DNA of 34,768 nt from a bacterium (GTDB lineage Bacteria > Bacillota > Bacilli > Lactobacillales > Streptococcaceae). Shown here piece by piece: positions 17,232 to 26,725 of this stretch (position 1 is its first letter; each line of letters starts with the position of its first letter). The stretch is from positions 1 through 34,768 of the forward strand of contig CAJNCF010000011.1 of NCBI GenBank assembly GCA_905221195.1, given 5' to 3'. The notes under the pieces were generated by a model, which worked only from the letters and a program-made list of their open reading frames with translations, had not been told where the DNA came from and made no database searches. A program made the translations under genes and the position numbers.

Positions 17232-18584
17232 TTAGTCAATCCCAATTTCAGCTCGAACTACGTCTGCGATGGTATCAACATAGTAGTCAACTTCTTCTGT
17301 CGTAGGAGCTTCTGCCATAACACGCAAGAGGGGCTCTGTTCCACTTGGGCGAACAAGGATACGGCCATTCCCTGCCATTTCAGCTTCCATCTTCTCGATG
17401 ATGGCCTTGATAGCAGGCACTTCCATGGCCTTTTCCTTCATGGCATTTTCCACTCGGATATTGACTAATTTTTGTGGATAGATGGTTACTTCTGCCGCTA
17501 ACTCTGATAAGCTCTTACCAGTTTCCTTCATGATTTTTGTCAATTGGACTGCTGATAATTGACCATCACCAGTGGTATTGTAATCCATCAAGATAACGTG
17601 ACCAGACTGTTCACCACCAAGGTTGTAGCCTGATTTTCGCATTTCTTCAACAACGTAACGGTCACCAACTGCAGTGACTACCTTATTGATGCCTTCACGG
17701 TCCAAGGCCTTGTGGAAACCAAGGTTGGACATCACAGTCGTCACGATTGTATTTTGGGCCAATTGTCCTTTTTCAGAAAGATATTTCCCGATGATGTACA
17801 TAATCTTGTCACCATCGACGATGTCGCCATTTTCATCAACAGCAATCAAACGGTCACTGTCTCCGTCGAAAGCCAGACCAATAGCTGACCCGCTTTCTTT
17901 AACCACTTCTTGAAGGGCTTCTGGGTGTGTTGAACCAACATTAAGGTTGATATTAAGACCATCTGGTGTTTCTCCAATAACCGTCAATTGAGCACCGAGA
18001 TCAGCGAAAATCTGACGGGCACTCGTAGACGCTGCACCATTGGCTGTGTCCAAGGCAACCTTCATTCCTTCAAGGGGAGTTCCAGTTGAAACCAGATAGC
18101 TTTCATACTTACGCAAGCCTTCTGGATAATCTACCAAGGTTCCCAAACCTTCTGCACTTGGACGAGGAAGAGTATCTTCCGCAGCATCTAACAAGACTTC
18201 AATTTCTGCTTCTTTTTCGTCGTCTAGTTTGAAACCATCCCCACCAAAGAACTTAATCCCATTATCAAGAGCTGGATTATGGCTAGCAGAAATCATGACA
18301 CCTGCACTTGCTCCTTCAGTTTTGACCAAGTAAGCTACTGCTGGTGTTGCCAGAACGCCTAGTTTGTATACGTGAATCCCAACTGAAAGGAGACCTGCCA
18401 CTAAGGCAGATTCTAACATTTCCCCTGAAATACGTGTATCACGTCCTACAAAAACTTTCGGTGCTTCCGTTTCATGTTGACTAAGGACATATCCTCCAAA
18501 ACGTCCCAGCTTAAAAGCCAATTCTGGCGTTAATTCTACGTTAGCTTCTCCACGGACTCCATCAGTCCCAAAATATTTACCCAT
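17232..18584 (-). CDS. glmM: Phosphoglucosamine mutase
   Basis: A 450-residue phosphohexomutase that converts glucosamine-6-phosphate to glucosamine-1-phosphate for UDP-GlcNAc and cell-wall synthesis. Motifs: [12 protein letters not shown] at the N-terminus, active-site SASHNP (phospho-Ser about 101), metal loop DGDSDR (about 241-246), sugar loop GGEQSGH (about 325) and phosphate loop [12 protein letters not shown]. It follows cdaA and cdaR, the conserved cdaA-cdaR-glmM order of Firmicutes. GlmM binds and inhibits CdaA in several species, so the grouping joins wall precursor flow and c-di-AMP. Confidence 0.95.
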   Translation of the reverse strand: MGKYFGTDGVRGEANVELTPELAFKLGRFGGYVLSQHETEAPKVFVGRDTRISGEMLESALVAGLLSVGIHVYKLGVLATPAVAYLVKTEGASAGVMISASHNPALDNGIKFFGGDGFKLDDEKEAEIEVLLDAAEDTLPRPSAEGLGTLVDYPEGLRKYESYLVSTGTPLEGMKVALDTANGAASTSARQIFADLGAQLTVIGETPDGLNINLNVGSTHPEALQEVVKESGSAIGLAFDGDSDRLIAVDENGDIVDGDKIMYIIGKYLSEKGQLAQNTIVTTVMSNLGFHKALDREGINKVVTAVGDRYVVEEMRKSGYNLGGEQSGHVILMDYNTTGDGQLSAVQLTKIMKETGKSLSELAAEVTIYPQKLVNIRVENAMKEKAMEVPAIKAIIEKMEAEMAGNGRILVRPSGTEPLLRVMAEAPTTEEVDYYVDTIADVVRAEIGID

Positions 18585-18608
18585 TTTTATAAAATCCTTT
18601 TTCTATTT

Positions 18609-19388
18609 TTAATTCGTTTTTGAACTAGTTGCTTTCGTTGACGAAGATGTCTCCGACGAACTGCTTGTAGTTGAATTTGATGTGCTTGAACTTGGTGCTA
18701 CTGGTTTTGTAGTGACCTTCATTGTCGTGTCAAATGGAGTAATCACCACTGGTAAGACAACCCCATTGCGGTCGATTGCCTGCAATGGTACCGAACCACT
18801 ATAGTTACCTGTAATCCGTTCGCTGGTTGGTAAAAGTGCAATAACTTTATCAATCTTAGCTAATGTTTCCTGGTCAGTTGTGACCGAAACGCGTTCATTT
18901 GACACGGTTACACTATCAAGCTGTAGTTTCGGATCAATCTGACTTTTGTCAACTTGTGGCACAACAAGCATCCCATCTCTCTTAACCTTCTTCCCAACTT
19001 TCACCGTAATCTTTTGAGGCGTTGCCACAGCAGTCAATCCACTTGGGAGATTTTCAATGTTCAAGGGAACTTCAATCGTTCCAACACTAGCATCTGTCAA
19101 ATCCGCTGTGACCTTAAACTTACGAGTGCTTTCCTGCATTTCACTGGCCAAGGTCACACGATTGGCTCCTGTCAGCACAACGGAAACCTCTGATGCAAAT
19201 CCGCTAATAAAATACTGCTCATTATCATAATGAATGTCTATAGGAACATTTGCTACCGTATTGGTGTAGGTTTCCGATTTGACCTGCCTTACAGTATTAT
19301 TATTTTGAAAATTGGTCGATGTTGCATAGATAAATAAGACACAAGCAAAAAAGAGAGATGAAATGATATATAAACTATTTTTTCTCAT
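18609..19388 (-). CDS. cdaR: CdaA regulatory protein, YbbR-domain
   Basis: A 259-residue protein with one N-terminal membrane segment (about 5-23), then extracellular YbbR repeats (about 40-225). The C-terminal tail is low complexity, almost all Ser and Thr. CdaR binds the membrane c-di-AMP synthase CdaA and tunes it. Its ATG lies 14 bases inside the end of cdaA, so the two are translationally coupled. YbbR proteins in this group are often short, and the Ser/Thr tail is variable among strains. Confidence 0.9.
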   Translation of the reverse strand: MRKNSLYIISSLFFACVLFIYATSTNFQNNNTVRQVKSETYTNTVANVPIDIHYDNEQYFISGFASEVSVVLTGANRVTLASEMQESTRKFKVTADLTDASVGTIEVPLNIENLPSGLTAVATPQKITVKVGKKVKRDGMLVVPQVDKSQIDPKLQLDSVTVSNERVSVTTDQETLAKIDKVIALLPTSERITGNYSGSVPLQAIDRNGVVLPVVITPFDTTMKVTTKPVAPSSSTSNSTTSSSSETSSSTKATSSKTN

Positions 19389-20232
19389 GTTTCCATCCTC
19401 CTAGCAAACGGTCCTTGAAACTGACTTTTTCCTCAAGGGTTGGCAAAAGAAGTGCTCGTAATTCTGCTTCAAATTCTTCAAGAGTCAAATCATGCTTGAA
19501 GACCCCATTGTAAGTAATAGAAATACCACCTGTTTCCTCTGAGACGATAAAGGTTAAGGCATCGGACACTTCTGATAAACCGATAGCCGCCCTATGTCTG
19601 GTTCCAAATTCCTTGGAAATCCCTGTCCTCTCTGTTAAAGGCAGATAGGCAGAAGTCACCGCAATACGATTTTCTCTGATGATCACAGCACCATCATGTA
19701 GGGGAGTGTTAGGAATAAAAATATTGATGAGGAGTTCTGCCGAAATATTGGCATCCAAGGGAATCCCTGTCGCAATGTATTCTTGCAAGGTGCGAACTCG
19801 TTGGATGGCAACCAGGGCACCAATCTTACGAGGGCTCATATATTCAACTGACTTGACAAAGGCACGAATCATTTGCTCTTCTGCACTAATTTGACTAGTA
19901 GAAAAGAAATCTGTCGCCCTTCCCAAACGTTCCAAACCAGTCCGAATCTCTGGAGAGAAGATAACAACCGCAGCAATAACCCCATAAGTGATAATCTGAT
20001 TAATCAACCAAGAAATCGTTGTTAAACCAAGGATATTGGCCACAACCTGGGCTAATACGAAGACCACGACCCCACGCACCAAAATCATAATCTTGGTACC
20101 AGCTATCGCTTTTGTAAAACGATATAAAATATAAGTCACAATCAAAATATCAAACAGATTGATGGCAATACTCCAAGGACTAGAAAACAAGCTAGTCCAA
20201 TATTGCAGGTTGGATAATTGTTGAAAGTTCAT
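19375..20232 (-). CDS. cdaA: Diadenylate cyclase (c-di-AMP synthase)
   Basis: A 285-residue membrane enzyme that makes c-di-AMP from two ATP, a signal for potassium and osmotic balance, wall integrity and, in pneumococcus, competence. Three N-terminal membrane helices (about 20-105) precede the DAC domain (about 120-265) with DGAVII and GTRHRAA, the DGA and RHR catalytic motifs. I place the start at the ATG at 20232 (MNFQQLS), not at 20289, because the longer form is charged and unlike CdaA N-termini, and a TATAAT lies within it. Confidence 0.93.
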   Translation of the reverse strand: MNFQQLSNLQYWTSLFSSPWSIAINLFDILIVTYILYRFTKAIAGTKIMILVRGVVVFVLAQVVANILGLTTISWLINQIITYGVIAAVVIFSPEIRTGLERLGRATDFFSTSQISAEEQMIRAFVKSVEYMSPRKIGALVAIQRVRTLQEYIATGIPLDANISAELLINIFIPNTPLHDGAVIIRENRIAVTSAYLPLTERTGISKEFGTRHRAAIGLSEVSDALTFIVSEETGGISITYNGVFKHDLTLEEFEAELRALLLPTLEEKVSFKDRLLGGWKHEKK

Positions 20233-20265
20233 CTGCTGTCTCCTCTCTGTCCAAACACGTTCCTT

Positions 20266-20278
20266 TCTATTATACCAT
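20266..20278 (-). promoter_or_regulatory. Extended -10 promoter of the cdaA-cdaR-glmM operon
   Basis: Read on minus: TGGTATAAT, an extended -10 (TATAAT at 20269-20274), about 36 bases before the cdaA ATG. No clear -35 is needed or seen. Confidence 0.65.
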
Positions 20279-20345
20279 TTTTCTGGCATTTTTTTCCCTA
20301 TCCTACTTCATTTTAAATTAAAGAAAAATATGATAAAATAAACTG

Positions 20346-20450
20346 ATACTCAATGAAAATCAAAGAGCAAACTAGGAAGCTAGCCGCTGGCTGTACTTGA
20401 GTACGGTAAGGCGACGCTGACGTGGTTTGAATTTGATTTTCAAAGAGTAT
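20346..20450 (-). repeat. BOX element, A-C form without boxB
   Basis: 105 bases bounded by ATACTCAATGAAAATCAAAG on the left (boxC end) and ATTTTCAAAGAGTAT on the right (boxA end, read on minus). GACGCTGACGTGGTTTGAA is the boxA core and AACTAGGAAGCTAGCCG the boxC core. The boxB core is absent. The ends form the terminal inverted repeat of this non-autonomous repeat. It lies in the 5' leader of fnr; transcribed, it would fold into a long hairpin. Confidence 0.93.
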
Positions 20451-20475
20451 GACTAGAAAAAACAAAGGAGAAACC

Positions 20476-21444
20476 ATGTCTCAACTATATGATATTACCA
20501 TTGTAGGTGGTGGTCCAGTCGGTCTTTTTGCGACCTTTTACGCCCACCTACGCCAAGCCAAGGTCCAAATCATCGATTCCCTTCCCCAACTAGGTGGACA
20601 ACCTGCTATTCTCTATCCTGAAAAGGAAATTTTAGACGTCCCAGGTTTCCCAAACCTGACTGGAGAAGAGTTGACTAAGCGCTTGATTGAACAGCTAAAC
20701 AGCTTTGATACCCCTATTCATCTCAATGAAACAGTTCTTGAGATTGAAAAACAAGATCAAGGCTTTGCCATTACAACTTCTAAAGGAAGTCACCTGTCTA
20801 AAACAGTTATCATTGCTATGGGTGGCGGTGCCTTCAAACCACGTCCGCTGGAACTGGAAGGTGTTGAGGGCTATGAAAATATCCACTACCACGTTTCCAA
20901 CATTCAGCAATACGCTGGTAAAAATGTGACGATTCTTGGTGGGGGAGACTCAGCTGTGGATTGGGCTTTGGCTTTTGAAAAAATCGCACCAACTACCCTT
21001 GTTCACCGCAGAGATAATTTCCGTGCTTTGGAACACAGTGTCCAAGCCTTACAAGAATCATCTGTAACTATCAAGACACCATTCGTCCCTAGCCAACTCC
21101 TTGGAGATGGAACAACGCTCGATAAACTTGAAATCACAAAAGTTAAATCTGATAAAACCGAAACGATTGACCTAGACCACCTCTTTGTCAACTATGGTTT
21201 TAAATCTTCTGTCGGTAACCTCAAAAACTGGGGTCTGGACCTCAACCGCCACAAGATTATCGTCAACAGCAAACAGGAATCCAGCCAAGCAGGTATCTAT
21301 GCTATCGGTGACTGCTGCTACTATGACGGAAAAATTGACTTGATTGCGACAGGTCTAGGGGAAGCACCAACTGCTGTAAACAATGCTATCAACTACATTG
21401 ATCCTGAACAAAAAGTGCAACCAAAACACTCTACTAGTTTATAA
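20476..21444 (+). CDS. fnr: Ferredoxin/flavodoxin-NADP reductase, TrxR-like (YumC type)
   Basis: A 322-residue flavoprotein of the type 2 ferredoxin-NADP reductase family. GGGPVGLFATFYA (about 10-22) binds FAD and GGGDSAVDWALAF (about 155-167) binds NADPH; the thioredoxin-reductase CxxC pair is absent, as expected. The C-terminal IGDCCYYDGKIDLIATGLGEAPTA is the second FAD motif. I choose ATG 20476 (MSQLYDI), preceded by AAAGGAG; the ATG at 20449 is made of BOX-element sequence and only nine codons upstream. It is divergent from cdaA, with the BOX element in its leader and a candidate TAAAAT at 20334-20339. Confidence 0.9.
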   Translation: MSQLYDITIVGGGPVGLFATFYAHLRQAKVQIIDSLPQLGGQPAILYPEKEILDVPGFPNLTGEELTKRLIEQLNSFDTPIHLNETVLEIEKQDQGFAITTSKGSHLSKTVIIAMGGGAFKPRPLELEGVEGYENIHYHVSNIQQYAGKNVTILGGGDSAVDWALAFEKIAPTTLVHRRDNFRALEHSVQALQESSVTIKTPFVPSQLLGDGTTLDKLEITKVKSDKTETIDLDHLFVNYGFKSSVGNLKNWGLDLNRHKIIVNSKQESSQAGIYAIGDCCYYDGKIDLIATGLGEAPTAVNNAINYIDPEQKVQPKHSTSL

Positions 21445-21447
21445 AAA

Positions 21448-21480
21448 AAACCACGAGTCCTACGATTCGTGGTTTTATAG
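21448..21480. terminator. Shared fnr / whiA terminator
   Basis: AAACCACGA (21448-21456) pairs with TCGTGGTTT (21467-21475). T-rich tails lie on both sides. It serves the convergent genes; the whiA stop lies within the stem. Confidence 0.85.
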
Positions 21481-22386
21481 TTCATCGGCTAATTTATTTA
21501 TCTTTCTGAGTCTGTGGTTGACACCACTTTTGGTCAGAGGGGTGCTGAGGCTATCTGCTAACTGCTGGATAGAGTAGTCTGGGTGCTGAATCCGCAGTTG
21601 CGCCACTTCCTGCAAATCCACTGGCAGATTTTCTAAGCCCATGATATCTTTGATTTTACTGATATTGTTGATGGTCTTCATACTGGCAGAAACTGTCCGA
21701 GCAATATTAGCTGTCTCGGCATTATTGGCCCGATTGAGGTCGTTACGTGTTTCTCGTAAAATCTTAACCCGCTCAAAATCATCACGCGCCTCCATAGCTC
21801 CGATTACTATCAAGAAGTCCATAATATCTTCAGCTCGCTGGAGATAGGTCACAGCTCCCTTCTTTCGCTCAAGCACCTTGGCATCCAGTAAAAATTGCTG
21901 GAGAAGAGATGCAAGCCCTTGCGCGTGGTCCAGATAAACAGAACTGATTTCCAACTGGTACTTGCCTGACTCAGGGTCACGAATGCTTCCATTTGCCAAG
22001 AAAGCTCCACAGAGATAGGCACGGCCTGCTTCTTCGTCTGATAAAATCGCCTCGTCAATACCTGTTTCCAGACCAAAGAAGGAGTCGGCCAAGTGCAAAT
22101 CACTCAATAAATCCTGCACCTTTTCATCTGTAAAAACAGTATAGACTCGATTCTTACGAAGATTACTTCTTTGGTGATGGCGAATTTCTGATTTGATTTC
22201 ATAGAAATGAAGAAAGGACTCATAGAGGTGACGAGCCAGTTTGGCATTTTCTGTCACGACTGACAAGGTCAAGCCCGAGGTCGAGAGACCGATGCTACCG
22301 GACATCTTGATAATGGCAGATAATTCATGCCGGCTCAGATGGTGTTGACCCAGAATTTCTTCTTTTACTGCTACTGTGAAACTCAT
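21475..22386 (-). CDS. whiA: WhiA DNA-binding protein
   Basis: A 303-residue protein with an N-terminal LAGLIDADG-type fold (about 1-190, seen around [12 protein letters not shown] and [13 protein letters not shown]) and a C-terminal helix-turn-helix (about 220-300, with NARTVSA-like and [23 protein letters not shown]). The homing-endonuclease catalytic acids are not needed in WhiA, which acts as a DNA-binding factor in sporulating actinobacteria and in Firmicutes influences division and chromosome segregation. It is the last gene of rapZ-yvcK-whiA; its ATG overlaps the yvcK stop by four bases. Confidence 0.93.
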   Translation of the reverse strand: MSFTVAVKEEILGQHHLSRHELSAIIKMSGSIGLSTSGLTLSVVTENAKLARHLYESFLHFYEIKSEIRHHQRSNLRKNRVYTVFTDEKVQDLLSDLHLADSFFGLETGIDEAILSDEEAGRAYLCGAFLANGSIRDPESGKYQLEISSVYLDHAQGLASLLQQFLLDAKVLERKKGAVTYLQRAEDIMDFLIVIGAMEARDDFERVKILRETRNDLNRANNAETANIARTVSASMKTINNISKIKDIMGLENLPVDLQEVAQLRIQHPDYSIQQLADSLSTPLTKSGVNHRLRKINKLADEL

Positions 22387-23360
22387 TTTCTCACCTGTAT
22401 TATCCGCATCAACTCATCCACTATCAAATCCCCATCGTGGAAGGCACCCCCATTTTCCAGACGAAGGAAGTTGGATGAAATCACGCGCGGAACTTGCTTA
22501 CAAAGACCAGAAAAATCATGTTCCACCTGCACCAAGTATTCATCAAAGCGATTGGAATTCATGTATTCCTGAGGTACTTTTTCGATATTCACCAAGACAG
22601 TATCGATAAAAGGTCGGCCAAGATGACGATGCAAGACTTCCACGTGGTCGCTATCTGTAAAGTGTTCCGTCTCCCCACGTTGGGTCATGATATTGCAGAC
22701 ATAGGCGATTTCTGCCTTGGTTTCCAAAAGCGCCTGCCCGATTTCTTTAATCACAATATTGGGCAAAATAGAGGTAAAGAGGGAACCAGGCCCTAGGACA
22801 ATCATGTCACTTTCAAGAATGGTCTGCACTACTCGACGACTGGCCAGAGGTGTATCATCATTGAGAGTATTGGTCACATAAACATGGTCAATCATGCCTG
22901 AATAGTCTGCAATATGACTCTCTCCAGCCACTTCTGTCCCATCCTGAAAGACTGCATGAAGGGTCAAAGGATGGTCACTTGAAGGATAAATCTTCCCAGT
23001 TGTGTGGAAAAATTTACTCAGTAACTGCATGGCATTATAGGTCGAGCCCTGCATTTCTGACAGACCAGCAATGATGAGATTGCCCAATGGATGGCCAGCA
23101 AAGGCTCCTGCATCTTCAGAAAAGCGATACTGAAAGACTTTCTCATAAAACTTAGGCATATCCGACATAGCTACAAGAACATTACGGAGATCACCTGGCG
23201 GTGTCAACTGCTGCATATTTTTTCGGAGTTCACCTGATGAACCACCATCATCTGCCACCGTTACAATAGCAGCGATTTCCACATCTTTTTCACGTAGACT
23301 TTTAAGAATGACAGGGATTCCAGTCCCTCCACCAATCACCGTTATCTTTGGTTTTCTCAT
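22383..23360 (-). CDS. yvcK: YvcK family gluconeogenesis/cell-shape factor
   Basis: A 325-residue CofD-like protein. The N-terminal [14 protein letters not shown] (about 10-23) is the nucleotide-sugar binding loop, followed by [14 protein letters not shown], the other family signature. In Bacillus YvcK binds UDP-GlcNAc and is needed for growth on gluconeogenic carbon and for normal cell shape; in pneumococcus a related role in the cell wall is inferred. It overlaps rapZ upstream and whiA downstream by four bases each. In this window the UDP-GlcNAc link also reaches glmM. Confidence 0.92.
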   Translation of the reverse strand: MRKPKITVIGGGTGIPVILKSLREKDVEIAAIVTVADDGGSSGELRKNMQQLTPPGDLRNVLVAMSDMPKFYEKVFQYRFSEDAGAFAGHPLGNLIIAGLSEMQGSTYNAMQLLSKFFHTTGKIYPSSDHPLTLHAVFQDGTEVAGESHIADYSGMIDHVYVTNTLNDDTPLASRRVVQTILESDMIVLGPGSLFTSILPNIVIKEIGQALLETKAEIAYVCNIMTQRGETEHFTDSDHVEVLHRHLGRPFIDTVLVNIEKVPQEYMNSNRFDEYLVQVEHDFSGLCKQVPRVISSNFLRLENGGAFHDGDLIVDELMRIIQVRK

Positions 23361-24247
23361 GAACGGTTTACCGTTTCCTTTCTTCGGTCTTTGTCGCGAT
23401 GCCCTTCATTAACAGGCCAAGTCTTGGATAAGTCCTGCGCCAAGCGTTTAGCAAAGGCCACACTACGGTGTTGCCCACCCGTACAACCCATGGCAATGGT
23501 TAAAACTGACTTCCCTTCCTTTTGGTAACTTGGCAGAATCGGCTCAATCAAGTCCAACAAATGCTGATAAAAGTCTTCTGACTCAGGATGATTCATGACA
23601 TAGTCATAAACTGGTTCATCTACACCCGTTTGATTACGCAGTTCTGGTAGGTAGTAGGGATTTGGCAAGAATCGGACATCAAAGACTAAATCTGCATCAA
23701 TCGGGATTCCATATTTAAAACCAAAAGACATGACTTCGATACGGAAAGACTGGGCTTGTTCCTGATCCGCAAACTGCTCTGCAATGGTTTTACGCAACTC
23801 ACGTGGAGTAAGTTCAGTCGTATCCACCACATTTTGGCTCATATTTTTCAGTGGTGCCAAGAGTTCACGTTCCAGCTTAATTCCATCCAAAATTCGTCCG
23901 TCTGCTGCTAGTGGGTGACTCCGTCTGGTTTCCTTGTAACGGGCGACCAATTCCTTATCAGCTGCATCCAAAAAGAGGATTTTAAAGTCCAGTTCTTCCT
24001 TGTTCTCCAACTCATCCAAAACAGCTTGAATCTCCGAGAAGAAAGAGCGGCTACGCATATCCACCACCAAGGCCAACTTATGGTCATCTTCCTTTGTTTC
24101 CACCAACTGCAAAAACTTAGGCAAGAGAGCTGGAGGCATATTATCAATAGTGAAATAACCTAGATCCTCAAAAGACTGAATGGCTACGGTTTTCCCTGCA
24201 CCACTCATCCCTGTCACAATCACCAAGTGAAGTTGTTTCTTTGTCAT
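23357..24247 (-). CDS. rapZ: RapZ/YvcJ family nucleotide-binding protein
   Basis: A 296-residue protein. The N-terminal Walker A is [11 protein letters not shown] (about 14-22) and Walker B-like DMRSR follows. The C-terminal RapZ domain carries [20 protein letters not shown] (about 250-270). In enterobacteria RapZ senses glucosamine-6-phosphate and guides decay of the sRNA GlmZ; the Gram-positive homologue YvcJ binds and hydrolyses GTP and affects competence. It heads the rapZ-yvcK-whiA set, behind the ridA terminator. Confidence 0.92.
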   Translation of the reverse strand: MTKKQLHLVIVTGMSGAGKTVAIQSFEDLGYFTIDNMPPALLPKFLQLVETKEDDHKLALVVDMRSRSFFSEIQAVLDELENKEELDFKILFLDAADKELVARYKETRRSHPLAADGRILDGIKLERELLAPLKNMSQNVVDTTELTPRELRKTIAEQFADQEQAQSFRIEVMSFGFKYGIPIDADLVFDVRFLPNPYYLPELRNQTGVDEPVYDYVMNHPESEDFYQHLLDLIEPILPSYQKEGKSVLTIAMGCTGGQHRSVAFAKRLAQDLSKTWPVNEGHRDKDRRKETVNRS

Positions 24248-24261
24248 CTTTTTCTCCTTAT

Positions 24262-24294
24262 ATCAAAAGAAGTTTGGCAACACCAAACTTCAAC
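24262..24294 (-). terminator. ridA terminator
   Basis: Read on minus, GAAGTTTGG pairs with CCAAACTTC around TGTTG, followed by TTTTGAT. It sits between ridA and rapZ. Confidence 0.8.
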
Positions 24295-24298
24295 TAGC

Positions 24299-24679
24299 TT
24301 ATCCAATCTCTGCGATGACTTCAATTTCGACTTTGACATCACGAGGAAGACGAGCTACCTCTACTGCTGAACGAGCTGGAAATTCCTCTTTAAAGGCCGT
24401 TTGGTAAACCTCGTTAAAAGGAACAAAGTCGTTCATATCGCTCAAGAAGCAAGTTGTTTTGACAACATGGTCAAAATCTGTTCCTGCTTCAGCCAAAATA
24501 GCACCGATGTTTTTCAAGACTTGTTCTGTCTGTTCTTGGATGGTTTCTCCAACGATTTCTCCAGTTTCAGGTGAAAGAGGAACTTGACCGCTAGCAAACA
24601 AAAGATTGCCAACAATTTTTCCTTGAACATAGGGTCCAATAGCCTTTGGAGCTTTATCTGTATGAATTATTTTTGCCAT
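24299..24679 (-). CDS. ridA: RidA family enamine/imine deaminase
   Basis: A 126-residue YjgF/YER057c/UK114 protein. The signature ARSAVEVARLPRDVKVEIEV (about 101-120) contains the catalytic Arg and the Val-Glu ring contacts, and NLLFASGQVP is the usual N-terminal motif. RidA hydrolyses reactive 2-aminoacrylate made by PLP enzymes. It is downstream of ysxC by ten bases and may be transcribed with it; the terminator behind it separates it from rapZ. Confidence 0.92.
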   Translation of the reverse strand: MAKIIHTDKAPKAIGPYVQGKIVGNLLFASGQVPLSPETGEIVGETIQEQTEQVLKNIGAILAEAGTDFDHVVKTTCFLSDMNDFVPFNEVYQTAFKEEFPARSAVEVARLPRDVKVEIEVIAEIG

Positions 24680-24689
24680 TTTCTTTTCC

Positions 24690-25283
24690 TCACAATTTTT
24701 CTAAGATTGCATCCCAAGCTTGATCCATCCCTGCCTTGCTGACAGATGAAAAGAGAATGAAATCATCACTTGGGTCAAAATTTAATTTCTTCTTGATTGC
24801 TGATTCGTGCTTGTTCCATTTACCACGAGGAATCTTGTCCGCCTTGGTCGCAACGATGATAACTGGAATCTCGTAATACTTGAGAAATTCGTACATCTGG
24901 ACATCATCTGCTGACGGGTCATGGCGGAGATCCACCAAACTGACTACCGCACGGAGATTTTCTCGAGTTGTCAGATATTCCTCAATCATGCGCCCCCACT
25001 TTTCACGTTCCTTTTTGGAAACACGGGCATAGCCATAACCAGGCACATCCACAAAACGCATCTTGTCATCGATATTAAAGAAGTTGAGAAGCTGAGTTTT
25101 ACCAGGTTTCCCTGAAGTTCTCGCTAGATTCTTGCGGTTCAGCATAGTGTTGATAAAACTAGACTTGCCAACATTTGAACGCCCTGCTAAGGCGATCTCT
25201 GGTAGTTCATCCTGCGGATAGTGGGATTTATTAGCTGCACTGAGCAAGATTTCAGCATTGTGTGTATTAAGTTCCATAGTCAC
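24690..25283 (-). CDS. ysxC: Ribosome biogenesis GTPase YsxC/EngB
   Basis: A 197-residue small GTPase needed for late 50S assembly. G1 is [10 protein letters not shown] (about 32-41), G3 is DVPGYG (about 78), G4 is TKAD (about 148) and G5 is SSVSK. It begins two bases after the clpX stop, the usual clpX-ysxC order in Firmicutes. Two in-frame starts, three codons apart at the N-terminus (MTMEL), are equally possible. Confidence 0.94.
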   Translation of the reverse strand: MTMELNTHNAEILLSAANKSHYPQDELPEIALAGRSNVGKSSFINTMLNRKNLARTSGKPGKTQLLNFFNIDDKMRFVDVPGYGYARVSKKEREKWGRMIEEYLTTRENLRAVVSLVDLRHDPSADDVQMYEFLKYYEIPVIIVATKADKIPRGKWNKHESAIKKKLNFDPSDDFILFSSVSKAGMDQAWDAILEKL

Positions 25284-25285
25284 CT

Positions 25286-26518
25286 CTAGGCTGTTTCTAG
25301 GATTGGTTTATCCGTTCCATCGACAGCTTCTTTTGTGATGCGGACCAATTTCACATTTTCCTGACTCGGTACTTCAAACATAACGTCTAGCATGGTTTCT
25401 TCGATGATGGAGCGAAGTCCACGCGCCCCTGTCTTACGTTCGATAGCCTTATTGGCAATTTCTTGAAGGGCTTCATCATCAAATTCTAACTCAACGTCAT
25501 CATAAGAAAGCAAGGTTTGGTATTGTTTGACCAAGGCATTTCTTGGTTCTTTCAAGATGCGAACCAAGTCATCGACCGTCAATTGCTCAAGAGCTGCAAA
25601 GACTGGCAAACGTCCAATCAACTCTGGAATAATCCCGAATTTTTGAATGTCTTCTGCGATGATTTCTTGCATATATGAGCTGTTTTCGTCAATCGCCTTG
25701 TTATTTTGACCAAAACCAATAACCTTTTCACCCAGACGTTGTTTGACGATTTCTTCAATGCCATCAAATGCACCACCCACGATGAAGAGGATATTTTTAG
25801 TATCCACTTGAATCATTTCTTGTTGTGGATGTTTACGTCCACCTTGAGGCGGTACGCTAGCTACCGTTCCCTCGATAATCTTGAGAAGGGCTTGTTGCAC
25901 CCCTTCACCAGAAACGTCGCGTGTAATTGACACATTCTCACTCTTCTTGGCAATCTTGTCAATTTCATCCACATAGATAATGCCACGCTCTGCACGTTCA
26001 ATGTTAAAATCAGCAGCCTGCAAGAGTTTGAGGAGGATATTTTCCACGTCCTCACCCACATAACCAGCCTCAGTAAGAGCTGTCGCATCCGCAATGGCAA
26101 AAGGCACATTCAAGCTTTTAGCCAAAGTCTGAGCAAGGAAAGTTTTCCCTGAACCAGTTGGGCCAATCATCAAGATGTTTGACTTCTGCAAATCCACATC
26201 TTCTGACTCTTCACGCGTATCGTGGAAATTGATGCGTTTGTAATGATTGTAAACTGCTACTGCTAAAGCACGTTTAGCACGATCTTGACCGATTACATAG
26301 TGGTTCAAGATATGGAGGAGTTCGATTGGTTTTGGAACTTCAGACAAGTCTGCCAAAACTTCCTCAGCCAACTCCTCCCGAATGATTTCCTGGGCTAACT
26401 CCACACATTCATTACAGATAAAGGCGTTATTGCCTGCGATTATTTTTTGTACTTCTTCTTGGCTTTTGCCGCAAAATGAGCAATAAACCATCATATCATT
26501 ATTCCTATTTGTAGGCAT
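25286..26518 (-). CDS. clpX: ATP-dependent Clp protease ATPase subunit ClpX
   Basis: A 410-residue AAA+ unfoldase. The N-terminal zinc finger is CSFCGK ... CNEC (about 13-38), Walker A is GPTGSGKT (about 118-125), Walker B is [10 protein letters not shown], and the pore region includes GGRKHPQQ. The IGF tripeptide needed to dock ClpP is present (VIGFGQN). It is in a cluster with folA and the 56-codon gene upstream and ysxC downstream. It should be essential in pneumococcus. Confidence 0.96.
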   Translation of the reverse strand: MPTNRNNDMMVYCSFCGKSQEEVQKIIAGNNAFICNECVELAQEIIREELAEEVLADLSEVPKPIELLHILNHYVIGQDRAKRALAVAVYNHYKRINFHDTREESEDVDLQKSNILMIGPTGSGKTFLAQTLAKSLNVPFAIADATALTEAGYVGEDVENILLKLLQAADFNIERAERGIIYVDEIDKIAKKSENVSITRDVSGEGVQQALLKIIEGTVASVPPQGGRKHPQQEMIQVDTKNILFIVGGAFDGIEEIVKQRLGEKVIGFGQNNKAIDENSSYMQEIIAEDIQKFGIIPELIGRLPVFAALEQLTVDDLVRILKEPRNALVKQYQTLLSYDDVELEFDDEALQEIANKAIERKTGARGLRSIIEETMLDVMFEVPSQENVKLVRITKEAVDGTDKPILETA

Positions 26519-26554
26519 GATTTCCTTCCGTTCTATTCTATACTATCATTCTAT

Positions 26555-26725
26555 CTAAAATAAGGTCATGTAAAAGGCATGGACACTATTGACCAAATTG
26601 GTAAAGGCATTTAACCAGAGCAGAACAGAAAGTCCATAGCGCTTTTTACGAAAAGCCTGTGCTCCTGCAAGCAAGCAGACCAAACACAGCATGGCTGTGA
26701 AAAAACCAAATATACTACGTTCCAT
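26555..26725 (-). CDS. Small two-segment membrane protein between folA and clpX
   Basis: A 56-residue protein. It starts with [12 protein letters not shown], has one hydrophobic segment (about 5-24), a basic turn (FRKKRYG), and a second hydrophobic segment (about 31-55). Its ATG overlaps the TAA of folA by one base (TAATG), so it is likely translated by coupling. A short gene occurs at this position in pneumococcal genomes as a conserved hypothetical (SP_1570 by memory). I see no known domain. It may be carried along with folA. Confidence 0.8.
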   Translation of the reverse strand: MERSIFGFFTAMLCLVCLLAGAQAFRKKRYGLSVLLWLNAFTNLVNSVHAFYMTLF

